From Effrenium voratum (lineage: Eukaryota > Sar > Dinophyceae > Suessiales > Symbiodiniaceae): 64,000 nucleotides of DNA. The stretch covers positions 262,001 through 326,000 of the forward strand of contig CAUJNA010003790.1 in NCBI GenBank assembly GCA_963377175.1. The letters run 5' to 3'. This document shows, piece after piece, positions 20,301 to 27,355 of the stretch (position 1 is its first letter; the number at the start of each line of letters is the position of its first letter). Below the pieces are notes generated by a model, which saw only the letters and a list, made by a program, of their open reading frames with translations, ran no database searches and was not told where the DNA came from. Both the position numbers and the translations under genes were made by a program.

Positions 20301-22445
20301 GCATCGAGGTGGTGCATCTTTTCAATTGAGCAGCATCGCATCTTTAAGACAGAAACCATGCACAAGATCTTAAAGCGAGTGGTGTTCTCCCTCAACCTTC
20401 TCTTCAGTGGACATGACCCCAACACAGGTGCTGAGCTTTGCGGGGGCCGTCGCTTTATTGTGACCGAGCTCAAGGGAGACTGGGAATATTTCAAGTTCAT
20501 CTTTCGGTTCTCTTCTTCTTGGAAAGGACTCAAGGATATTTGCTACCGTTGCAATGCCAACGGCCGTGCTACAAATCACTCACAGTTGTACTACTGCACA
20601 CAGGACGAGCCACAGTGGCACGAATACAATGTGATTGAGTTTATATCCAAGCAGTTGGGGCACTGCAACCAGCCTTGCCGCTAAGACTGCGCCATCATGA
20701 ACCAGTTTGTTTTTCTTCATGAAACAACCCTTTTTTCTTTTTTGTTTTACAAAACCTTGACTAGGGCTGTCCTGCTTCACAAGAAGTTTATGACAGCAAG
20801 TTCAACTGGCCGGCTCTTCAAGACGGTGGGTTTTCCCCGCAAATGCAACCTTGCTCCTGATCCCATTTCTCATAGCAACGGAATTCACACAATTGTCACA
20901 CATGGTTCGGTTGATCAAGCTAAGGTCCATTGATCCTCTTGAAGGGCTTCCATCCGCAACTGCTGCAAATATGCAATATGCATGTAACAAATCTTGGACT
21001 GGGGTATGACGTCAATGGGGCGTCGCTGAGCATTGGCAGCAAGAACATGTTAATAAAGCATGTTTCGGTCCTCGATTGGTCTTGGTTCCTGGAAAAGCAG
21101 CGTGTGCTATTCTCCTACGTGCTTTTTGGGGAATGTAATCGGTTGAGCTATGTGTGTAAATGGCTACCAAGCTTGTTTGACAAACATGAGGGTTCTGCTG
21201 GCTAACATCTAGACTGTATTGTGTGAATGTCTGAGGGCTGCTTTGATGCGCATCAAGTACTTCGGCGATGAAGAAGATGTTCAGAAAACGCTGAACCTGG
21301 CCTACGCTCATTTTCGGACATGGCTTCGCTCTGCAAAGATCAGCTGCTCCCAAGCCCCATTTCGAGTTTACATGGTACCTTGACTGGACAACGTAGTTTT
21401 GCAAAGGTCAGAAGTTTTTTGACCCTCAAAGCCATTAGATGGATGACAAAGGCCGCGCGCGTACTAGCGTTCGAAATTTGCGCACGCATGAGTGCTTGCT
21501 ACGCGTGCGCGTACACAGCTTAGATCTTCAAGAAGACGGGAGCCACGCTATTGACTGCAAAAGCCTTTAACGGGCGTGTCCTGACGCTGTGGCTATCGCA
21601 GTGCGTGGGGGAGGCCGCGCGCAATCCCGAGCAATATCAAGTACGCGATGAGGTGCTTCCACTCCTTTCCTCTTGCGTGCCACTTGGAGTCAAGCAGTAT
21701 CATGTCATCATGATTTGCGTGGGAGTTAGCGCCGCAGTTCGATGTTTCGCACTCTCATTCCAGGACTTCCTTGGCGAACTTCTACACGCTCATGGAGCAT
21801 GGCGGGCGCTATCTTGACGGTGCGCAGCGAACCGAGCTCTACAACGTGGCCATGCGGTTTGCTCGGCGGTATGTGGCGTTGTCGAAGCACGCGATCCGGA
21901 CTGTTGCTGCGTGTGTGCGGATGGTGGCTGCTTGCTTTTCATGCATGATATATTGATATGAGTCGCGCGCATAGCCCTGTTGAGGAAACAGATGGACGAA
22001 TTCCGGCTGCGTCCAAAACTACATGCGCCTCCACTGCAATATAAACATGACGGATGCAGCGCATATTGCTGAACCTCGGGTCTCTGATATACCTTGAAAT
22101 GTGTCATGAAGCTTGCGGCGCCGCTAAGATGTTTTTGCATTTGGCACGAGATTGCCGCGATTACGGCAAAAATCCACGCTTTGCAGCGTGCTTTGCAGAA
22201 GAAGACGGGATGCAATGGTTGAAACGCAAGCAGGCAGCATTAGCATGTATACTTGCTTTTTCTTTAATCTCATGTTGGCATCGGCGTACACTGGCAACGC
22301 TAAGGAGTCTCATTGCGCGCGCACCCTACGCAAAGGCCGCAATTTGTCCTGAAAATGACTAAATTGAAGCTGATGGCGATGAAGGCTAAGATCAAGCAGT
22401 GCCTGGGCAGCGTTTTGGCAATGTTCATGCCCCACAGCCGTTAAC
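8360..22445 (+). CDS. Multi-exon gene: methyltransferase-like and transposase-like dinoflagellate protein
   Basis: Gene-level entry; exons are listed separately. In order the exons give: a motif I-like FFAGG, a motif IV-like GGPPCSSW, EQPGTS, a KPT segment, a Lys/Glu/Ala-rich exon ending FYRSLKS, TPAEIVAEA, the domain with LYDEWLASGENWKSSS, acidic and coiled exons, then SLYGDG, TELKGDW, CNMHVTNLGLG and AKAFNGRV. I recall the same order in multicopy unnamed proteins of Symbiodiniaceae; this was not checked. C5-methyltransferases use F-x-G, PC and a Glu motif in this order, but the usual PCQ is PCS here. Frames are largely intact, which argues against an old pseudogene. Upstream exons from 5.1 kb may be its N terminus. 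Function is unknown. Confidence 0.7.
8366..8533 (+). CDS. Exon(s) with motif I-like FFAGG
   Basis: The frame DLDIADFFAGGKAIYHSA matches the start of a Rossmann-type methyltransferase fold, where F-x-G binds S-adenosylmethionine. Further on, CFELDAKLL resembles the next acidic strand that contacts the cofactor. An intron probably separates the two (around 8,430-8,450). A stop follows at about 8,531, so the true donor is earlier. The surrounding 8.53-10.69 kb lacks other recognisable methyltransferase parts. Confidence 0.55.
   Translation, partial: FSKDLDIADFFAGGKAIYHSARPALTGPQLPNPCFELDAKLLRRSRKQIAGCPVQ
8534..10090. repeat. CTG/CTA triplet-rich region, no clear gene
   Basis: From about 9,150 to 10,040 the plus strand is dominated by CTG, CTA, CCA and ACT triplets. 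One plus frame at about 9,510-9,700 reads as a Thr/Ala-rich segment (ATATATSTATAATSAG) ending CSKRK and could be a linker exon. The other two frames give Leu-rich or Cys-rich artefacts. Confidence 0.6.
10095..10420. repeat. 94 bp tandem repeat with internal hairpin
   Basis: Three to four units repeat at 94 bp steps (10,149, 10,243, about 10,337). Each carries GATGCTGGCAATGCGGAGCA followed by TGTTCTTTTAA, a 17 nt spacer and TTAAAAGAACA. The arms are perfect in the first two units (10,149-10,187 and 10,243-10,281) and decay in the later ones. Confidence 0.9.
10698..10859 (+). CDS. Exon with motif IV-like GGPPCSSW
   Basis: An acceptor CCAG precedes 10,698 and a consensus GTGAGT donor follows 10,859. 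The frame reads LKEDGLCVGGPPCSSWVFMN and then SATHGRTPDRCFGNQCYSYV. PPC-S resembles the catalytic Pro-Cys motif of cytosine-5 methyltransferases, with Ser where Gln is usual. This is one of the best-bounded exons in the window. Confidence 0.8.
10959..11135 (+). CDS. Exon with EQPGTS motif
   Basis: The acceptor CTTGCAG ends at 10,958. The frame reads CVHTLSEQPGTSLMRHYQYI, then VFIQRLFTEVFDFSW. E-Q-P takes the place expected for motif VI (ENV) of cytosine-5 methyltransferases, whose Glu protonates the base. A possible donor GTCTTG follows CTTCCAG near 11,133. Confidence 0.65.
11253..11307 (+). CDS. Short exon YMGAWGALSLKPT
   Basis: CTTAG precedes and GTGCCC follows. The peptide YMGAWGALSLKPTRTFGS fits a G-x-x-x-x-KPT segment that I recall in DNA-methylase-like proteins and in the same place of the dinoflagellate family. 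It is very short, so recognition rests on order and motif. Confidence 0.55.
11400..11500 (+). CDS. Basic exon
   Basis: The frame reads KLRITGARMVRKTVNKQGQT. The family version I recall has a similar K-x-V-x-K-T segment right after the methyltransferase-like domain. Borders are uncertain. Confidence 0.4.
11590..11750 (+). CDS. Exon YPRRWGREVVRQHL
   Basis: The frame AQYPRRWGREVVRQHLAHTA resembles a Y-P-x-x-[WF]-G segment of the recalled family. The 3' part (about 11,700 on) is Pro/Arg-rich and may be intron. Confidence 0.45.
11765..11930 (+). CDS. Linker exon
   Basis: The frame reads GELRKIIFSKKTADRLSAYQ, then APFDWHHANLEPIQAFLRRQRD. A stop follows at about 11,930, so a donor is expected just before. 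It continues the same gene by position and strand. Confidence 0.5.
11940..13058. other. Intron-like stretch with two weak plus-strand coding signals
   Basis: Short repeats of GGAAAGGCCTCGAAAAGGCGT (three 21 bp units) lie at 12,130-12,194. Plus frames at about 12,472-12,650 (FLAKARTRRDKKDWFRLHKF) and 12,820-13,020 (YLPELWKLFGPCMHAALAVE) look protein-like. I could not tie them to splice sites. Confidence 0.35.
13059..14910 (+). CDS. Large Lys/Glu/Ala-rich exon
   Basis: An uninterrupted frame from a possible start or acceptor (GGCGCAG at 13,050-13,056, ATG at 13,059) runs to a stop at 14,960. It opens MADNDLSTPPSKRPATG, has an acidic patch LLKDLFGDEFPDAFEEGE, then over 500 residues of Lys, Glu, Ala and Gln of coiled or disordered type, and ends KAYKARKERFYRSLKS. 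The 3' border is put at a GC donor (GCGAC at 14,911) because joining to the exon at 15,267 in the same phase gives SLKS-NRTPAEI, which matches the family I recall. If unspliced, 17 more codons precede the stop. Being 1.85 kb without an intron is odd beside its neighbours. Confidence 0.75.
15267..15350 (+). CDS. Exon NRTPAEIVAEAKTQRGSR
   Basis: The acceptor CCCAG ends at 15,266. Phase agrees with a GC donor at 14,911. The peptide NRTPAEIVAEAKTQRGSR fits the [KR]TP-x-EI-x-x-x-A segment recalled just upstream of the GENWKSSS domain. The donor may be one of two GTGAAA sites near 15,340-15,355. Confidence 0.6.
15351..16680. other. Intron-like stretch without supported coding
   Basis: Only short competing frames are seen. 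16.19-16.60 kb is rich in TGCATG/CATGCG words and GTCAATCAC repeats. No exon is called. Confidence 0.6.
16682..16765. repeat. 84 bp near-perfect palindrome
   Basis: The left arm 16,682-16,722 and right arm 16,725-16,765 are reverse complements at 39 of 41 positions, with a 2 nt loop (TG). Mismatches fall at 16,695 and 16,713. It sits in an intron about 100 bp upstream of the GENWKSSS exon. Confidence 0.95.
16863..17155 (+). CDS. Exon with conserved LYDEWLASGENWKSSS domain
   Basis: CCTAG precedes 16,863 and GTTTCT follows 17,155. The frame is LYDEWLASGENWKSSS, then ALKRRHAHERIGARRWMTYS, QIKAKYDGNEEVATNI and VKPHPDCPDRAE. I recall this arrangement (W-x-x-S-x-x-NW, R-x-W-[ML]T, KY, HPD-x-P-x-R) from many dinoflagellate proteins; no Pfam name comes to mind. 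It probably folds as a small helical domain. It lies between the charged linker and the coiled exons, as in the recalled family. Confidence 0.8.
17460..17695 (+). CDS. Acidic exon(s)
   Basis: Two short acidic frames follow each other: DSESEVDKDCTILQSSMAV and ADEDEDSSGSVSGDSDCEDG. They are in different frames and probably lie in two exons. Ser/Asp/Glu composition fits a disordered linker after the GENWKSSS domain. Confidence 0.45.
17876..18235 (+). CDS. Lys-rich coiled exon
   Basis: The acceptor CTGCAG precedes 17,876. The frame reads GLRSFRICQWAPDPEDDNS and then a long Lys/Glu run that includes KDKKDKKDKKKSSKKKKRK and KEAAKKEKQEQK. Possible nuclear signals and a single long helix. Confidence 0.6.
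18253..18330 (+). CDS. Coiled exon VIASLSSKIADVRSKEQ
   Basis: CCTAG precedes 18,253. The peptide VIASLSSKIADVRSKEQRAQ shows heptad-like spacing and continues the coiled region. The donor is uncertain. Confidence 0.5.
   Translation: MIASLSSKIADVRSKEQRAQNMLRP
18438..18554 (+). CDS. Coiled exon LVSLHDQRRKLQTARDAL
   Basis: The frame reads LKEPILVSLHDQRRKLQTAR, then DALQLGVENFEDAAY before a stop. GAG precedes it. Helical and charged. Confidence 0.5.
18690..18815 (+). CDS. Coiled exon ASVKSLQEKGQNTLERY
   Basis: The frame reads EASVKSLQEKGQNTLERYKE, then FLETMKL before a stop. Third coiled exon in a row. It supports a coiled-coil segment between the GENWKSSS domain and the C-terminal domain. Confidence 0.5.
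19560..19828 (+). CDS. Candidate Ala/Arg-rich helical exon
   Basis: The frame includes AAMRRARAHVQVARLQARMA and FAELAFSGLGFVLKPDDSAQ and stops at 19,828. An intron may lie in the second half. Helix-rich, unrecognised. It lies directly before the C-terminal domain. Confidence 0.45.
19931..20684 (+). CDS. C-terminal transposase-like domain, main exon
   Basis: A long open frame follows an acceptor CTAG near 19,940. It reads LVDALFKEVGVNIPENVVRE, WALQSPAGNDCVPISLYGDG, KMIGLFISFPLWRTYSTR, RRFIVTELKGDWEYFKFIFR and KDICYRCNANG. The Y-G-D, the E-L-K-G-D-W and the Cys pair are the features I recall as conserved in the dinoflagellate family. A YGD strand followed by a regular beta stretch and a later acidic motif resembles the RNase H-like core of CACTA/KDZ-type transposases, but I could not assign a full acidic triad. 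The frame ends at 20,684; the donor is probably a little earlier. Confidence 0.7.
20930..21045 (+). CDS. Exon with CNMHVTNLGLG
   Basis: The frame reads LLKGFHPQLLQICNMHVTNL followed by GLGYDVNGASLS. It corresponds to a C-S-M-H-x-x-NLGL motif recalled right after the YGDG exon in the family. Borders are approximate. Confidence 0.6.
21246..21370 (+). CDS. Exon with YFGDEEDVQKTLNLAY
   Basis: The frame reads IKYFGDEEDVQKTLNLAYAH, then FRTWLRSAKISCSQAPF. The family version recalled has GYFGD...F-x-x-W...CSQP at this place. Order and spacing fit. Confidence 0.6.
21549..21665 (+). CDS. Exon with TAKAFNGRVLTLWLS
   Basis: The frame TAKAFNGRVLTLWLSQCVGE matches a T-A-K-A-[FY]-N-G-R motif of the recalled family. 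It continues EAARNPEQYQVRDEVLPLL, then a probable donor. Confidence 0.6.
21762..21945 (+). CDS. Exon with FYTLMEHGGRYLDGAQ
   Basis: The frame reads FYTLMEHGGRYLDGAQRTEL, then YNVAMRFARRYVALSKHAIR. The pattern F[FY]-x-L[ML]E-x-x-GRYL is recalled from the family. A donor probably lies near 21,905-21,920. Confidence 0.6.
22010..22260 (+). CDS. C-terminal exons with NPRFAACFAEEDGMQWLKRK
   Basis: RPKLHA at about 22,013 is followed after a gap by CHEACGAAKMF and by NPRFAACFAEEDGMQWLKRK. P-K-L-H and the acidic E-E-D/D-E-D motif near the C terminus are recalled family features. Several short exons are likely. A last small frame reading MAMKAKIKQCLGSVLAMF ends at about 22,443 and may hold the stop. 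Confidence 0.5.
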
Positions 22446-22659
22446 CTTTAAGATCGCTTGGTGCCATCTGAGGCTTAATCGCGGAGCTAGGCGGCGGGCG
22501 CTGAAGATGCAGCAGCGCTGAGATTGCGCAACGTGCGAAGAGCTATGCAATGCGGTCTGGTGCTAAAACTTGCGCCGCGCGCAGCCCCACGTGAAACTGA
22601 TTGGGGGCGCGTTTCATGATTTGTAAGGGTGACACACCTATGCAGCCATCGTTTTTGGA

Positions 22660-22800
22660 CCAGAAATATGGGGCTAAAGGCCTTGAAAAGGCGTGGTTAC
22701 TTACCATGGATACTTCCGGTTTACAAAACGAGGCCTTTTGACAAATCAAGGCCTCTTTCCAGCGGCCTCCTTTTGTCAGGCCTTTTGAATCCCAGGGGAA
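22660..22800. repeat. AGGCCTTGAAAAG repeat cluster, right copy
   Basis: AAAGGCCTTGAAAAGGCGTGG and GGCCTCCTTTTGTCAGGCCT (22,764-22,783) repeat the words seen at 1,541-1,700 and 12.13-12.19 kb. Both copies have the same orientation. Confidence 0.75.
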
Positions 22801-23390
22801 ACGCGGACGCCATCCGAATGATGGAAGCCAAGTACACAAACCGCTTGCTTGGCTCTCGCGCGCTACTTAACGGACGTAACCCAGCGCGCCGGGCGACGCA
22901 GAGTGCGGATCAGGCGTGCACGAAGACATTGTGATATCCAAGCGTCTGACATCGATGTTACTCACCGCTAGCTGGGCGCTCGTGCTCTGCGTGACAGATA
23001 TAACCCGGCGCGCCGGGCAACACACAACGCAGTCTGAACACTCAGTCATGCGAGCGCGCGTTCACGGCCGGGCTGTGCTGGACAAGCACGACGAGCTTCC
23101 AGGCTCAAGTTCTTTTAGCTACTTCGCAGACCAAACCAAAGAACAAAACCGTCTTGTGTGTCTTGACACGCGGATGCCATCCGAATGATGGAAGCCATCC
23201 GAATGATGGAAGCCAGCTGCGAGAACGAATTGCCTGTCACTCACGCGCTATCTCGGATGCAACCCGGCGCGCCGGGCAACACAAAGTGTGGCTCTGGCGT
23301 GACCACCAACACAATGTGTTGTCTTAGCTGACGTCGACTCGACACGCCGCATGCCTGGCGCTCAACGGCGTCTGGGCGCTACAAGTATTT
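22801..23390. repeat. Satellite-like repeat, right block
   Basis: Monomers of the 1-1,540 family in the same orientation, including CCATCCGAATGATGG, the GCGCGCCGGG palindrome, CAAGTTCTTTTAG and the AAAGTGTGGCTCTGGCGTGA segment. A short internal duplication of ATCCGAATGATGGAAGCC sits at about 23,179-23,215. Confidence 0.85.
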
Positions 23391-23580
23391 CTATCCTTGG
23401 TGTTCTTGTACAACGCACTGTCGAGAAGATCTGAGGCTGCTGCCCAATCCAAGCTGCGAAAACCCACCGCCCCCCCCCCCAAGTTCGGGCCGGCGCAGCG
23501 CGGCGGCCCAAAATGGCATGGCAAACTCTGACTTTGAAAAATTGGTAAATGAACCAAAATTGCGAGGCCAGTTGAAGCAG

Positions 23581-23664
23581 CTATCTATTGAAGTCGCAGC
23601 CGGGGCGCACGTGGGCCTTGAAGTCGCAGTGCAGGGTCTTCAGCACCCCTTCCTCCAGGAAGCC
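23581..23664 (-). CDS. Candidate last exon of the minus-strand series
   Basis: Read leftwards, the frame is GFLEEGVLKTLHCDFKAHVR, then PGCDFNR and a TAG at 23,583-23,581. Sequence to the left is a possible further minus-strand coding patch (LDWAAASDLLDSALYKN, 23,400-23,480), so the stop may be intronic. If real, it is the 3' end of the minus-strand gene facing the plus-strand gene. Confidence 0.4.
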   Translation of the reverse strand, partial: GFLEEGVLKTLHCDFKAHVRPGCDFNR

Positions 23665-23924
23665 GCGAGGAAAAAAACGTACCTTTTTTGCCACCTTTCG
23701 GGTGCCGAAACGAAAACGGTTCCGAACGGGGTGGTTGAAGCCACACGCTCCAAGCAATCTAAACTTGGGCTAAGAGTGGTTGAAGCAAGTTGTGGCAAGC
23801 CAACTTGCTTAAAAAACCACTATATATACAGAATGACATAGCGGTTGGCTTCCTTTGAACAAGGAACACTCAGGAGGGGTCTCCTGTTTTGACGCCATGC
23901 CTACCAACCATGCTTTAAACCGGA

Positions 23925-24065
23925 CCACGGTTGAACAATAGCGGTCACATGGCCATGGGTCAAAATCCCGTACCCCCCGTGAACATCCCAATCCCCACTA
24001 AAATAGGTTCTACAATGGGTGGTGCACCTTCCCCAAAATGGTACCATTGGTTTTGACCCACAGCC
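23925..24065. repeat. Dispersed repeat D, copy without insertion
   Basis: About 140 bp resemble 46,700-46,930 in the same orientation (CACATGGCCATGGGTC..., GGTTCTACAATGGGTGGTG, TGGTACCATTGG, TTGACCCAC). The 46.7 kb copy contains an extra 86 bp foldback element absent here. Confidence 0.75.
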
Positions 24066-25044
24066 ACATCTTGAAACACAGAGCCGGCCCAACCCATGGC
24101 TCAAACCAAGCGCGAATCCCACCTCTCCTCCCCGAAGCAAATCACACAGGGCTTGCCCAGCGCGGCACCCAAGGAGCCGGGCCTCTCGGGTGCTCGAAAG
24201 CCATCTTTTAGACCCAAGCTGCTTTTCCTGGAAGCCAAAAAGGGAAACCTTTCAGGGGAAACATATTACCCAAGCTGCTTTTTCTGGAACACAAAGGGAA
24301 AAACCACAAACCCATTTTGGGGAAGCGCTCAGGAAAACCCATACAAAGACTGGCTTCCTTTGGTTCCCAACAGGAAACCAAGAAACCATCCCGGCTACCA
24401 GCCAAACAGAGACTCCAGTACTCTCCTTTTTGGTGGCTGTAAACTGTAGTTGTTTTCAGGGCCACCCGGATCACCCGTCGGCCACCCTAAGCGTGGTATC
24501 CTCAAACAAAAGCAACCCCATAGTTCACAGTGCCGGGTAAACCAGCATGGGCAACTCAGGTGAAACCACCATTATTCAACTGGCTAGCCAGTAGCATGGC
24601 AGAACTCACAAATTCGAAACTCACCAAAACTAAAGACAATCAGTGCCCCAAGGAAAGCCCTGGCCAAAAGCTATGAAACCTCAAAAGTAGGCCCCAACCA
24701 TCTGCCAACATGTCCAATCAGACCTGGAATCTGCGACGCGAGTCACCTCAAACCCATCGGCCCGGCCATTCGCGCAGAGCGGATCCAAACACCATCCAGA
24801 CTTCTTGTTTCGCAAGTCCGGGACTCTGGTAAACAAACATACTGATCACCAGTCATAACCATTTAGCTCTTTAGACCATCTTGCTGGCTCTCGGCGATCC
24901 TAAACGCTTCATCCTCAAAACTGGGCTGTTCTCAGATCCCCTGCCAGTTTAACTTTTAGTGGGTCAGATGGGAACAACAATCACTACATCACCTAAAAAC
25001 CACCAAGAACCGCCCCCCCCCCCCGCTGCACTTGGTTCCCTACC
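24066..25044. other. Non-coding, locally duplicated sequence
   Basis: A local duplication around CCAAGCTGCTTTTCCTGGAA and CCAAGCTGCTTTTTCTGGAA lies at 24,217-24,300. No exon with credible borders was found. Confidence 0.5.
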
Positions 25045-25191
25045 GAACCCGCCACGTCCTTCCGAGCACTCGGGCGCGTCCGCGCGCGCAAAGCGCCTTT
25101 CGAGCCGAGCCGTCGGCGGCAACTTGGGCGCGAGCGTCAACAGCTCAGGGCCCAAGGCACTGCGGTGCAGGTGGCACAGCTCGGAGCCGTC
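25045..25191 (-). CDS. Candidate exon, unknown protein
   Basis: After a CCAG acceptor the minus frame reads DGSELCHLHRSALGPELLTL, APKLPPTARLERRFARADAP and ECSEG. High GC against AT-richer flanks and the absence of stops support coding. No domain recognised. Confidence 0.5.
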
Positions 25192-25257
25192 CTGGCGAGT
25201 TCCTGTTGGTACCCTTGTTTTGGGGGGGGAGGTGGCGGGGGGGGTGTTGTTCGGTTT

Positions 25258-25784
25258 GGGGTTAAGACCTTTTTCGGGGTTGGTACCGCGTACACCTCCA
25301 CAAGCCACAAAGTCAGGTGCTTGGATTCCCCCATTTTGAGAAGAGGCCGCGCCCCATTCGTGTGAAATCAATGAGTTCACCAAAAAGCAGCCCTTCATAA
25401 GTTGACAACCTCCGGGGGTGGGGAAACTCAAAGGAAGCAATGCCATGGGAATAGAACAATTTAGGATGGGTCTGGGATAAACTGGGATGAACTCAAGGGA
25501 AATCAAAGAGAAGCAACTATGCGGCTCCTTTGTTGGAGGTGAGCAAACCAAATTCGGGCATGCGTTTGAGGGAAATGGCGGGGCACCACGGATTGATTGG
25601 CCGGCCTTTTTGGAGTGGGGGAAATTCACCACGTGGATGGAGTTAAGACCTTTTTGGGGGTGGATACCACCGTGTACACCTCCACAAATCACAAACTCTG
25701 GTGTTTGGGTTCCCCGATGTTGAGACGAAGGGGCCGCTTCCCCATGTGAGTGAAATACATGGGTTCACCAAAAAGCGCCCCTGA
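25258..25784. repeat. Pair of direct repeats of about 140 bp (E)
   Basis: 25,258-25,397 and 25,639-25,784 share GTTAAGACCTTTTT, GTACACCTCCACAA, CACAAA, TTGAGA and GTTCACCAAAAAGC in the same order and orientation. Roughly 75-80% alike by eye. Confidence 0.8.
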
Positions 25785-25829
25785 AGCACCTTAGGGAGGC
25801 GGGCGTCCCCAATGAACCAGTGCTCGTAT

Positions 25830-25945
25830 CTAGGTCCTCCAGTAGAGCTTGGAATAAGGGTACCCGATTTTTTCTGTAGTCTATTTTGATAGGGAAACCC
25901 TCCCCCAAAAAAGGGGTGAGAAAGGGCACTACTAGGGGGACCTAG
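25830..25945 (+). mobile_element. Foldback element family A, copy 1
   Basis: Ends CTAGGTCCTCCAGTAG and CTACTAGGGGGACCTAG are imperfect inverted repeats. The 4 bp GTAT flanks both sides (25,826-25,829 and 25,946-25,949), a likely target-site duplication. The interior contains TCTGTAGTCTATTTT. It lies in a stretch without exons. Confidence 0.8.
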
Positions 25946-26574
25946 GTATCTTCCAACCAAAGCAAGGAATTGGGAGATGAAGTGGAACATAGAAGTTTGG
26001 GAGAATTCTACATCCAATTTGCAAAACTACTTGAAGAAGTTGATGCAAAAGGGTTGGACCCCCAAAGCGCGTGGTGTACTGCGTTCGCTCTTCTTTCAAC
26101 GCCACTCGAGAAAAGTACCCTCAACAAAGACAGCCCAATTGACAAAGACAAATTCAAGTTGGAGAATCAATCTGGTTGCGCACTATCATGGCATAATTCA
26201 AAAATTGCTATAGCTCACAAGCCCGAGTTAAGGCATCCCCAGCGGGGTTTTGATTTCAGCTCGCGGAGAGCTCGCGAAGCTTCAGGGAAGTTGAGCCGGG
26301 ATCAGCATGCGGCGCTGCTTCCTTCACATGGCAGAAAGCCTCTCATCCAACACAGAGCCTGACTTGGACAACCTTCTCCTCCCAACGGAACCCTGTGTTG
26401 GGCTCATAACCCGGTTGCTTTCTGCTCCCCTGCTAAAAGTTTTTTAACTTTTAGCGGCTTAATACGGAAAACCCGTTAGTTGGCAAAAAGCGAAAGTCCT
26501 AACATCCCTTGGCAAAATGCACCGAAGGGGTAGCCTTGCCTCCGACTCTTTTAGGGGTTGATCCCCATTCTTTC

Positions 26575-26657
26575 CAACCATCGTTCTTTTCAAAAACCAG
26601 CTGTTTCCCCGGGGTTTTGGGTGGTTTTTTAGAAAGAAGGATGCCTGGAAAGAATGG
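26575..26657. mobile_element. Foldback element family B, copy 1
   Basis: Perfect terminal inverted repeat CCATTCTTTCCA / TGGAAAGAATGG. The interior CATCGTTCTTTTCAAAAACC partly pairs with GGTTTTTTAGAAAGAAGGATG, so nearly the whole 83 bp folds on itself. A second copy is at 35,913-36,009. Confidence 0.75.
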
Positions 26658-26767
26658 AAATGGAAGCTACTCTTGGAGTAGTAGCCTGGGTTGTCTCTTT
26701 GAAGGAAGCCTTCTCTGCCCTTCGAGCTTCCTTGGTGTAGTCTTGTCCATTGATCTAGGGTACCCCT

Positions 26768-26890
26768 CGAACTCTGCTCTGTCCTTGGTGTAGTCTTGCA
26801 GGCACCAGCCGTGGTATGCACACCCGCACGCCGCCGTCAAAGTGGCCCCCGGCTGCAGGCAAATGCAGCACCTCAGCGCAGGACCCACGG
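26768..26890 (-). CDS. RING-like zinc-binding half domain, exon
   Basis: The minus frame reads LRCCICLQPGATLTAACGCA, then YHGWCLQDYTKDRAEFEG. C-x2-C (within CCIC), then C-x-C-x2-H-x2-C fits the first half of a RING, RING-CH or PHD-type zinc finger, in which Cys/His pairs bind zinc and may recruit E2 enzymes. The remaining Cys pairs were not found in the next exon to the left, so the domain is incomplete or of another zinc-finger type. Another frame over the same bases is also open. Confidence 0.5.
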
Positions 26891-27004
26891 CCAACACACG
26901 CCATGGGACAGAAGCGACATTGGACAAAAACAGGCCAACAGGAAACCAACATGGCCCAACTGTTCAGGCAGGGTAAAAGCCAACGTGGAAAAACTACAAG
27001 GTAC

Positions 27005-27215
27005 CCGGGCGAAAGGTTTGGGCAAGGCGCTCCCCGCCCACCATCGGCGCCGGCGCCGGCACCGGCGCCGGCTTTGACTGCGGCTCCGCCGCCCGCAGAA
27101 ATGCCTCGAGCGCCGGCAGCGGAGAGGCGGAAGCGTTGTCATCCGCCTGCGGCGGATGCTCTGCGTTGCTTGCAAACTGCGTGGGTGCCCGTCCATGCGG
27201 CCCTTCCCACTTCAT
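27005..27215 (-). CDS. Candidate exon, Ala/Pro-rich
   Basis: After ATGAAG the minus frame reads KWEGPHGRAPTQFASNAEHP, PQADDNASASPLPALEAFL and PAPVPAPAPMVGGERLAQTF. Likely a disordered linker upstream of the RING-like exon. The intron next to its 5' side consists largely of repeat J. Confidence 0.45.
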
Positions 27216-27218
27216 GTG

Positions 27219-27355
27219 AGTCACAATCAAAACCCGGTATTAAAGTGGTCGACCCAGAACCATGTAATTAAAGAATTAAGAAGGCGGCCGCAGCTACTTA
27301 AGCTTGGGATTGTCCCTTACAAACCTTCATGTACATGGGTTTTGGTTGTGGCTCA
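27219..27355. mobile_element. Foldback element family J, copy 1
   Basis: Starts GTGAGTCACAATCAAAACCC and ends GGGTTTTGGTTGTGGCTCAT, an imperfect inverted repeat of about 24 bp. Related copies are at 38,775-38,921 and 40,590-40,700. GTGAGT at the end equals a consensus splice donor. Confidence 0.6.
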
